DNA of 64,000 bases from Salinibacillus xinjiangensis (GTDB lineage: Bacteria > Bacillota > Bacilli > Bacillales > Alkalibacillaceae). Location of the stretch: assembly GCF_009649735.1 (NCBI RefSeq), contig NZ_WJNH01000001.1:389076-453075 (forward strand), written 5' to 3'. Below, in pieces: positions 27,549 through 36,000 of this stretch (position 1 is its first letter; each line of letters opens with the position of its first letter). A model generated the notes under the pieces. It made no database searches, had not been told where the DNA came from, and saw only the letters and a list, made by a program, of their open reading frames with translations. A program made the translations under genes and the position numbers.

Positions 27549-28766
27549 ATGATAAAGACCTCTGATGATAAACACAAAAATATAAGGTTATATATGCAAT
27601 TCGCTCTATGTGTTTTTTTACTATTGAATACAGCCAGTTTGATAAATAACGCTGATTACTCAAACTTTGGCTGGAAAAGTATTGATGCTACCTTTATGTT
27701 GCTTACTGCAATATTTTGTTATTATTTACTTTTTAATTTGAGAAAGGCTTTATCATATAAGAAGTTATTACCATTATTTGTTACCTTCCTAGCGACCCAT
27801 TATGTTAGTTATTCTTTATATCAAGACCATAACAACTTTGAAAATATTTACAAATTGACTCTTTATATTCTTGCTATACTTAGTTTAATTTTAATAAAAT
27901 GGAATAAAAATTCATTGACATTTCTTTCCTTAGGACTAAGCATTATTGTTCTTATTGTTTTTAGGCATTGGGTTTATCAAGATTTCCCTACTTGGACTTT
28001 TCGCAGTTATTTTAAGCATCAAAATGGTTTAGCAATGTTCTTATTCTTAGCAACGTTTTTTATTACTTTAGCTTCAATATACTCGAAAAAGTTCCTAAGA
28101 ATATATTTTGCTACAATCTCATTACTGGGACTTATATTGATTTACACTACCTCGTCTAGAGCTGTATTTTTAGCAATCTTTACATTTCTAATATCTTTTT
28201 GTATATATAAAATCTCTTATAAATGGTTTAAATTGACTTTCCCTTTTATAGCCTTATTTAATATACTATTTACATTTGTATATTTATTTATTTCTAGAAC
28301 ACACTTAAAAACTCCATTAAATAATTTATCGACTTACTTATTCAACAAGCCTTTTTTTAGAGAAGAAGGAAGAATAAAATTGTGGAATACAATGATTGAA
28401 GAAGTTTTTATTGAATCGCCACTCTTTGGTCAAGGATTTGGGGTTCGACCCGCTGATTTTTTGGATATGGGAAAAGTCCTTTCAACCCACAATGTTTATT
28501 TGCAGATATTAGTAGAAGTGGGCATAATTGGTTTTTTCGTATTTATTGTTCTTTTGTACTACATTTGGAAATCGATTTTGAAAAATATAGGATCAATAGC
28601 TGGACAATTTTCAGCTTTCTTTTTACTAGCTACCTTAATGTTAGTTAACTTTGAACTAACCCTTTTTCCCAATTCGCCATCCTATGCAACAATCGGACTA
28701 TTTCAATGGCTAGGATTCACTATAGGTATAAACTTTATTGAAAACGATAGTAAGCCCCCTAGCTAG
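27549..28766 (+). CDS. O-antigen ligase/Wzy-C family membrane protein
   Basis: A 405-residue protein with about eleven helices. Between two late helices it has a long outer loop carrying EEGRIKLWNTMIEEVF, then SPLFGQGFGV and THNVYLQILVEVGIIGFF. This R...W...G.G.G...H(N)xYL..L.E.G pattern defines the WaaL/Wzy-C superfamily of ligases and polymerases. A second polymerase-class protein besides EpsG in the same region is notable: it may ligate a glycan to a lipid, wall or protein acceptor, or polymerise another polymer. AAGGAG precedes the ATG. It is followed by a strong hairpin. Confidence 0.87.
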   Translation: MIKTSDDKHKNIRLYMQFALCVFLLLNTASLINNADYSNFGWKSIDATFMLLTAIFCYYLLFNLRKALSYKKLLPLFVTFLATHYVSYSLYQDHNNFENIYKLTLYILAILSLILIKWNKNSLTFLSLGLSIIVLIVFRHWVYQDFPTWTFRSYFKHQNGLAMFLFLATFFITLASIYSKKFLRIYFATISLLGLILIYTTSSRAVFLAIFTFLISFCIYKISYKWFKLTFPFIALFNILFTFVYLFISRTHLKTPLNNLSTYLFNKPFFREEGRIKLWNTMIEEVFIESPLFGQGFGVRPADFLDMGKVLSTHNVYLQILVEVGIIGFFVFIVLLYYIWKSILKNIGSIAGQFSAFFLLATLMLVNFELTLFPNSPSYATIGLFQWLGFTIGINFIENDSKPPS

Positions 28767-28783
28767 AGGGCTTACTATCGTTT
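28742..28783 (+). terminator. Terminator of the O-antigen-ligase-like gene
   Basis: AAACGATAGTAAGCCC pairs with GGGCTTACTATCGTTT around a short loop that contains the stop codon. It is a strong hairpin followed by a T-containing run. Confidence 0.7.
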
Positions 28784-29434
28784 AATACCTTTTTCCACCT
28801 GAATCTCCTTTGTACCCATCAATCGCAATAACTTCTGGCAACTGTTTGTCTCACTTACACATATACGAACTAATCTCATTAAAAGCAGCGCATGACGTTG
28901 TTGGTGACGTATCAAAGCGAGAAACCGCGTCCCTTAAGTTCATAAGATTGATAAATTCAATCCCTATCGCCTAGTTAAACAACTCTTCAGATTTTCTTTG
29001 AAACGTTCCACAATCGAATTGTCTCCATAGAATCGTTTACTGCAATCTATATTTTCACAAACAGAACGATGTTTCCGATAATATAAGGCATTTGTCTACC
29101 AAATATTTTGTTATTATTTATCTTCGGTACGCGACGATCATGGACTCAGTCCGTGATCTGTCTACAATACAAAACGGACAGTAGTGAGGAACACGCACCA
29201 ACTCTTTATGAAATTAATAGTAGCCCTCTTCCCAAAAAGATTTGGTAATGATAAACTCATCTATCCTGTTAAACACCGGTTAGAATGCATGTACACATAT
29301 CTCTTCCTTTTTGTTTTTTTATTGGTCTAAACAAAATTCACCAAAATCAGGAGATTGTGTGTTTTCTTTTGCCCTAAAAAGTTATCAGAAAATTATTAGA
29401 ACTCCAAAATATATCTTAGAGCCATAAAACAAAG
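28784..29434. other. About 650 bases without an intact gene
   Basis: The interval between the ligase-like gene and the glucosaminidase gene has no open gene. It holds the ISL3-like remnant and otherwise sequence I cannot assign. It separates two convergent genes and looks like a decayed insertion site. Confidence 0.5.
28975..29290 (-). pseudogene. Decayed ISL3-family transposase N-terminal fragment
   Basis: On the minus strand, broken frames translate to RVPHYCPFC followed about 40 residues on by YYRKHRSVCENIDCSKRFY and GDNSIVERF. A CPxC zinc ribbon followed by a basic YRKRRYxC..CGKRF segment and N-S-x-x-x-R is typical of the N-terminal part of ISL3 transposases. Stops and frameshifts interrupt it, and no catalytic domain is left. 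I see no clear terminal repeats. This is a pattern-based guess for a stretch with no intact gene. Confidence 0.45.
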
Positions 29435-29472
29435 TAATCACCATATGCGAATTAATTCGCATATGGTGATTA
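29435..29472. terminator. 38-base perfect palindrome downstream of the glucosaminidase gene
   Basis: TAATCACCATATGCGAATT is followed directly by its exact reverse complement, with no spacer. It lies 12 bases after the minus-strand stop codon, and in that direction is followed by CTTTGTTTTATGG, only partly T-rich. Probably the terminator of the glucosaminidase gene, though a protein-binding palindrome is also possible. Confidence 0.55.
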
Positions 29473-29484
29473 GAAGTCCAAAAC

Positions 29485-32400
29485 TTAGTATATTAAATTT
29501 ACATAAGTTGCACTTACCCAACCAGTTTTACCTGAATATTTAACCTTATACCACCCATTAGGATTTGAGCCTATAACCTCAATTTTAGACCCATCAGGTA
29601 TACTTCCTATTTCATCGTAATTAGTACTTGGACCACTTCTAAAGTTTAGATTACTACCAGAAGAATTCGTCATTCCAAACACATCATTCCCGAATACTGG
29701 CTGGCTATTAAATACTGGAATATCAATATATAAAGTATAGTCATCTAATAAGCTATAGACCTCTGCTATTCTACCGGTCTGTAGCGTTGCCCAAGCTACA
29801 TGAGTAGCATACTGTGGATAACCAGGACTAATTGGATTCCAGCGCATTTTGTAAAGCGTATCCTGACCTCGATTTATATAGTTATATATGCTTTTAGCTC
29901 CACCAATAATCGAGGCAGATTGTGTGAACCATCCTTGATCAAATGCATACTTCGCACCGCATTCTATTGGGCATGAATCATAGGCACCGTAACCATACAT
30001 GTTATACACCGTTTTATAAGTTTTTGAATTATGAACGATATTCCCATCAGAATCTCTAGTTACTTTTCCTTCTTTGTCAACTGGTATACCAGTTGCTAGT
30101 GTTGAGTCGCCATTTCCAGTTTCATGCAATGCATGGGCTATTAAATATGCCTCATTAATATTATACTCTTTACCTGCATCAATAAATGCTTGCGCTTGCC
30201 CCTTAAGATTTCCTTTATTATAAAGGATTCTCTCATTTACTTGCTTCGCATTTAATCCTAATGGCTTAGATAAAACAAGAAATTGATAGTATTCTTTTGT
30301 ACCTTTTGGAAAATTTAATGGGTTTGCATAAAATTCAACTTCTCCTCGAGTTGCTGGAATTTTTCCTGCACCGTCTCGCTTAGGGGTACCGTCCATTTGT
30401 GTATCTACTATGTCAGCAAAACTATAATCATATTTTGTTTCTTTTAAACCATATATATTGACTTCGCTTTTTCTTATATACCCTATACGGTCTGAATAGA
30501 TAATTCTCCACCACCTATCACCGTAATGGGTAGCAACTGGATAAATTGTACCTTTATCAAGATTGCCAAACGGTACTAGTTTACCTGATGAATTATCATA
30601 GATTTTTACCTCATTGGAAGCAATGATTTTAGTATCCTTGGAGTTACTATATGATTTATTTAAATTCTTAATACTAGACTTCATCCCATACTCTGTACCT
30701 GATTTATGAACATATCCGTATATATCCCCAAATTGGATACGCCACCAGTTTCCATAATTACTAACGATTGGGTAGGTCTGCCCTTTACGTAGTTCTCCTA
30801 CTTTCTTCAAACCACTTCCACGGTTATCGTAAACTGGTAAATCTTCTAATATAACCTTAAAATACTTATCACCTGGAAGAAAGTTATGTTTGACAGCATC
30901 TTTATGCACAAACCCTTCACGACCAGCTACAACCACTCGCCACCAATTTCCGTAATTAGATACCTTTGGATAAGTTTTCCCTTCTCTCAAGGTAGCAAAT
31001 TCCACTAACTTTCCAGAAGAGTTATCATATACAGGTGTATCTTGAAGTGGTGTGATGCTACGAGCCATTGTATCAAAGTTGCTCATTTCATTTTTAACAG
31101 TGTTTCCAATGGCACCTTCAGTATCCTTCGTATAGACGAATCCATTTATGTTTCCATATTGAATCTTATGCCAGTTCGGTCCATAGTCACTAATTCTTGG
31201 GTAAACTTGACCTTTAGTCAATTCACCAACTTCAACCAATTTTCCAGTACGATTATCATAGATTGGCGTACTGTCAGTTATCACTCGGAAATAATTATCG
31301 TTAGAAAGAATGCTAGCTCTAACGGCATCCTTATTGACATAACCTATACGATCACTAAGGATTACTCTCCACCAGTTGCCATAATCACTAGCTATTGGGT
31401 AGCTTTTACCCTTAACAAGCTTACCGAATTCAACTAGTTTTCCTGATGAATTATCGTAAACAGTCACTTCTTCAAAAGGGGTAATTGTACGCTTTTGATT
31501 AGTAAAACTTTTATTTTTATTTTTTATACTTGCCCCTTTAATGCTTTCAGTATCATCAGCATATACATAACCTGTAATATTCCCAAATTGAATCTTATGC
31601 CATTTTGGACCATAGTCGCTAATTCTAGGATAAATTTGGCCTTTGGTTAACTCACCGACTTTGACCAAATCGCCGGAACGATTATCATAGATTGGTAGAT
31701 TATCGGTTAACACGCGGAAATACTCGTCACCGGATGTGAAATTTAGCTTAACGGCATCTTTATTTACATATCCTACCCGGTCAGATAATAGTACTCGCCA
31801 CCAATTTCCATAATCACTTACGACGGGATAGCTTTTTCCTTTTTTGATTTCTCCAAATGGTACTAATTCTCCAGAAGTATTGTCATAGACCGTTGCATCT
31901 TGTAACGTTGCAAAGGTCCTATTTTGATTCTCATAACTGCTATTTTCATTTGCTAGTTGACTTCCATCAACTGGAGTTGTGCCTGGGGCATAAACATAGC
32001 CATAAATATCACCGTATTGGATTTTATGCCAATTTGGACCGTAAGAACTTATTCTTGGGTAGACTTGTCCTTTGGTTAAATAACCTACTTCTATATTTTT
32101 TCCTGAACGGTTATCATATACAGGTAATTTCTCTTCGTTGACTTTGAAATATTGAGAAGTGGAGGTCTCCCATGGATTCGATACAGATGAGGCTTGTACA
32201 ACCTTTTCCTCTTTTGGCGACCCATCTTCTGGTTCTGAGACAGACGATTCTTCTTGTTTTTTTGTTTGCTCTTCTTGTGTTGTATCTTCTTCTCTGTCTA
32301 CATTTTCGGTTTCAGATTGTAAGTTGGATTCTTCTTTTGAAGAGTCCTTTTCTAAAGTGGTGTCCTCTTCAGTAGTTGTTGATTCTTTACTTGTGTTTGA

Positions 32401-32961
32401 CTGCTTTTCTTCTTCTGTAGTAATTTGCTGTTCTTGCTGTTGATCTGTTTCTGCTACTACTTCCTCTTCTTTTGTTAAATAAAACTCTACATTCCCTATA
32501 TATAGAATTTCATCTTTCTGTTCGTTTTGTACCACAGGGTAAGTAGTTTCCTGAAGAAATGTAACTTGGGTTTCTGAGTTACTATTATTTGGGTATAATT
32601 TCTGGTTGGCATCAACTATTTTATCTAGAGCATTATTGTTCTTATACTCTTTAAAAATTGGACTTTCTTCTGTAATTTCTACATTGTTTAGTTTTTCCTT
32701 ATTTAAGGTTAATTCTGATTTCCCAAATTGAATAAATACTTTACCTGGTTGTTCCTGTTTCTCACTTCCATATAGATAAGTATTAGGTTCAATAGCAATT
32801 GTGTTTTCTACTATAACCTCTTCAGTAGTTTGGTATAAATTAAGATTACTAGTTTGTTGAGTTGTTGATTCACCTAAAACCGTTATCGGAGTTGAGAACA
32901 TAGAAAAGATAAGTACAATTAGCGTAAAAATGTTAATCGATTTTTGTCGAATTTTATCCAT
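29485..32961 (-). CDS. Secreted GH73 N-acetylglucosaminidase with eight SH3-like repeats and a C-terminal SH3b domain
   Basis: A signal peptide (about residues 1-30) leads to an N-terminal domain that is homologous to the one in the neighbouring lyase. Next is a Glu/Thr/Ser/Gln-rich linker (about 170-265). Eight alternating repeats follow, some with DYGPNWHKIQ and YGNWWRV in place of the YGNWHRI found elsewhere. Then comes a GH73-like domain: AYLIAHALHETGNGDSTLA with the catalytic Glu, YNMYGYGAYDSCP, FDQGWFTQSASIIGGAKSI and MRWNP, as in LytD-type endo-glucosaminidases. A last SH3_3 domain carries NLNFRSGPSTNYDEIG and GWVSATYV. It would cut wall glycan strands. No covalent sorting signal is present. 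GAGAGGGG precedes the ATG. Its repeats are nearly identical to those of the lyase upstream, suggesting recent duplication or conversion. Confidence 0.92.
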   Translation of the reverse strand: MDKIRQKSINIFTLIVLIFSMFSTPITVLGESTTQQTSNLNLYQTTEEVIVENTIAIEPNTYLYGSEKQEQPGKVFIQFGKSELTLNKEKLNNVEITEESPIFKEYKNNNALDKIVDANQKLYPNNSNSETQVTFLQETTYPVVQNEQKDEILYIGNVEFYLTKEEEVVAETDQQQEQQITTEEEKQSNTSKESTTTEEDTTLEKDSSKEESNLQSETENVDREEDTTQEEQTKKQEESSVSEPEDGSPKEEKVVQASSVSNPWETSTSQYFKVNEEKLPVYDNRSGKNIEVGYLTKGQVYPRISSYGPNWHKIQYGDIYGYVYAPGTTPVDGSQLANENSSYENQNRTFATLQDATVYDNTSGELVPFGEIKKGKSYPVVSDYGNWWRVLLSDRVGYVNKDAVKLNFTSGDEYFRVLTDNLPIYDNRSGDLVKVGELTKGQIYPRISDYGPKWHKIQFGNITGYVYADDTESIKGASIKNKNKSFTNQKRTITPFEEVTVYDNSSGKLVEFGKLVKGKSYPIASDYGNWWRVILSDRIGYVNKDAVRASILSNDNYFRVITDSTPIYDNRTGKLVEVGELTKGQVYPRISDYGPNWHKIQYGNINGFVYTKDTEGAIGNTVKNEMSNFDTMARSITPLQDTPVYDNSSGKLVEFATLREGKTYPKVSNYGNWWRVVVAGREGFVHKDAVKHNFLPGDKYFKVILEDLPVYDNRGSGLKKVGELRKGQTYPIVSNYGNWWRIQFGDIYGYVHKSGTEYGMKSSIKNLNKSYSNSKDTKIIASNEVKIYDNSSGKLVPFGNLDKGTIYPVATHYGDRWWRIIYSDRIGYIRKSEVNIYGLKETKYDYSFADIVDTQMDGTPKRDGAGKIPATRGEVEFYANPLNFPKGTKEYYQFLVLSKPLGLNAKQVNERILYNKGNLKGQAQAFIDAGKEYNINEAYLIAHALHETGNGDSTLATGIPVDKEGKVTRDSDGNIVHNSKTYKTVYNMYGYGAYDSCPIECGAKYAFDQGWFTQSASIIGGAKSIYNYINRGQDTLYKMRWNPISPGYPQYATHVAWATLQTGRIAEVYSLLDDYTLYIDIPVFNSQPVFGNDVFGMTNSSGSNLNFRSGPSTNYDEIGSIPDGSKIEVIGSNPNGWYKVKYSGKTGWVSATYVNLIY

Positions 32962-33040
32962 TTATAACCCCTCTCTTGTAGAAATATTACAGATTTAAGT
33001 ATATATTGTTTAATCTTGAAATTCAATACAACTTTAAAAC

Positions 33041-33079
33041 TAAAAAAAGGAATTGGTAGATATTTCAATCTACCAATTC
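33041..33079 (-). terminator. Terminator of the heparinase-like lyase gene
   Basis: Arms GAATTGGTAGAT and ATCTACCAATTC surround a 6-base loop. In the minus direction they are followed by CCTTTTTTT. It is a classic intrinsic terminator just after the lyase stop codon. Confidence 0.8.
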
Positions 33080-33083
33080 AAAA

Positions 33084-36000
33084 CTATTTCATTAAATTAA
33101 ATGATGTGTTTATTAAGGCATTTTGTCCTTCATATTCTATAATAAGCGTGTGTGTATTGACTTTTTCTAAACCTTTAGTTTGTTTGCTGTATTCAAAGTA
33201 CCAACTTTTATAGATTGGGTCTTCGTTTCCATAAACACTTTTTATTTTTGGATCGACACTACCGGAAATGTCAATTTCCATCACTCGTTGTCCATCCTTC
33301 TTAAGGACAATTTTATTATTGTCATTATTAATAGATGGGACTACATTAGGAGCCAAATGCCATAGTAGTTTAAGGTTACGAGAGCTGTCAGAAGAGATTT
33401 GATCCCTTACACGTATGAATCCATTCGCCTTTTCATACGTTAGTTGACGTTTATGTGTAACGCCATCGTACCTTTTATTTACTCCTGTCACACTTGGTGC
33501 TTTATCATTACTTAAATCATAGTTTTCAATATACGTCCTATTAAACTTCCCATCTACTCTAGGTAACCCTTTATCATCTACTATTAGAGTGTTATGCGCA
33601 TAAGATGAATAAGCGTACTTAGTTGTTGGCTCGGTTAATAGATAACTGTATGGACCTGCTTCAGAGATAATATCCTCATCATTATATATCCAAACACTTA
33701 AATCATCTGAATGCTTATGATAAGAAGTGTGGTATGCAGCCGTAAAGAATACATAAGTTCCTTGATCTGTATTAGTCCACCTATCACGGAAAACTGCATA
33801 TCCTGCATCAGGATAAACCTTATTCGTTACTTGTGGCATTTCCCCACTTTGACCATTCGTAGAAGCATAAAGATAATATGGGTTTTCTTGCCACATATTT
33901 CTAGATGGATTATTTTTATTTTCATAGGTGTCAGCAATTAAAGGCCAAGTTCCATCAGGTTTAATAACATGAGTTGCGTAATCTACCATTTTCTGATATC
34001 TACTTAAAAACTTGTTGGCAAGCCCGGTATCGCCGAACTCGTTTATTGTTAGTCCATAAGATCTAATTGCACTAGCAATGGTCTGGTGATAGCTTGGTGA
34101 ATGTTCTAGATGAACAAAATCTTTAGATATTAACGAATCAAAATAACCTTCCATTCTTGATACTGCAAGTTGGTAATAATCATCCATGACCGGAAATTCA
34201 TAAAAATACTTACTAAAGCCAATTAAAGCTTCATCTTGAAACATACCATGGTTTGTGTTTTCCGAATAGAAATGGTCACTTGCTAGTAAGTCTGCATGCT
34301 GAATCATGATCATAAACAAATTCGATTGTTGCCTCTTTGTAAGGACATCTTTACCTGAATCAAAAAGATTTACTAGGGCTGACAACCTTCTAGCTGTTCC
34401 TTCATCATGCCAGGCCATATAATGACTAGGGTCTGTATAAGGATTTTCCGCTTTCCAATTCTGGATAATTTGATAACCTTTCTTAATATAGTTATCATTT
34501 CCCGTAGTCCTATATGCTTCTGCTAAATCATTTATAAAAAACATACCATGTAATTGCCTTAAGAATGAATTTTGGTCAGCCTTACTAACTCCTTCTCCAT
34601 GAACCCAATCAATTCCATTTTCATAATTCATTGGACAATCGTTATTTTTAGGGTCCTTACAAAATTCCGGGAATAGAATCTTGTTATCCAATATTAAATC
34701 AGCTGCTTGTACTGTTTCATTTTCAGGTGTTTTTTCGTTATCTCCTATAAATGGCGTGTCAAGTATGTGGGTTCTAATTGTATCGATGTTTTTATTTGTC
34801 TGTGAATGAAAGCTATATTTTTCTAGATTAATAATATAGTCATTTTTTATATAAAGAGTCTTGCCAGCTACAGCCGTTGTCGACCACTGATCATCTATTT
34901 TTTTTATCAAAGGTATTTTCTGTCCTGCTTGTATACTAGCAACCGGTCCTGATCCTTGTTTATCATTATAAAGCTTTGTATCCTTAATCGTAGAAACAAT
35001 TCCAGTTGATGCTTTAATATTAATAGGCTCATTTTTTGGAGCTGTTGCTTTCTTCCAAATATAAGCGTATCTATTCCCTAAACGTACCTTGTGCCAATTA
35101 CCATAATCCTCTACTCTGTGGAAAGTATTACCTTTGTAAAGTGTGGCAACTGTTATTAAGTCACCATTTTCATTTATATATAATGGAGTATCTCGTGTTG
35201 TAATAAATGACTGATCACTTTGACTAAACTCTTTGTAAACTTCATTCTTTTGAACAAACCCTACTCGATCACTATATATAATTCCCCACCAGTTGCCATA
35301 ATCAAATGAAACAGGATATTTAGTACCTCCTTTTAATTCACCAAATGGAGTGAGAGAACCTTTTTCATGAACCACTACGTCATTTATGGCAACGATATTT
35401 AAACCATTTGATTTACTGTATAATGTATTCAAATTTTTAATATCTGACTGATATCCATATTCAGTTCCTGATTTATGAACATATCCATATACATTTCCAA
35501 ATTGAACACGCCACCAATTGCCGTAGTTACTGACAATAGGGTATGTTTGCCCTTTGCGTAGTTCTCCAACCTTCTGCAACCCTTTTCCTCGGTTATCATA
35601 AACTGGCAAGTCTTCAGTGATTACTTTAAAGTACTTGTCACCTTTTCGGAAGTTGTGTTTGACAGCATCTTTATGAACAAAACCTTCACGCCCAGCTACA
35701 ACTACTCGCCACCAGTTTCCATAATTAGATACCTTAGGATAAGGCTTCCCTTCTCTCAAGGTAGCAAATTCCACTAACTTACCCGAAGAATTATCATAAA
35801 CAGGTGTATCTTGAAGCGGGGTGATGCTACGTGCCATTGTGCTATATTTTTTCTTTTCATTGTTTAGACTAGTTCCGCTAGCACTTTCTGTCTCATCTGC
35901 GTACACATACCCATTAATATTACCGTACTCAACCTTATGCCAATTGGGTCCATAGTCACTAATTCTCGGATAAACTTGACCTTTAGCTAACTCGCCGACC

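Noticed and set aside
28784..29434. A small RNA gene or tRNA in the gene-poor interval
   Set aside because: No tRNA-like cloverleaf or conserved RNA signature could be recognised; the decayed transposase explains part of it better.
31042..32443. Several plus-strand frames opposite the glucosaminidase repeats and its acidic linker
   Set aside because: They mirror the repeated coding sequence on the other strand; their low-complexity or repeat-derived peptides and lack of ribosome sites mark them as shadows.
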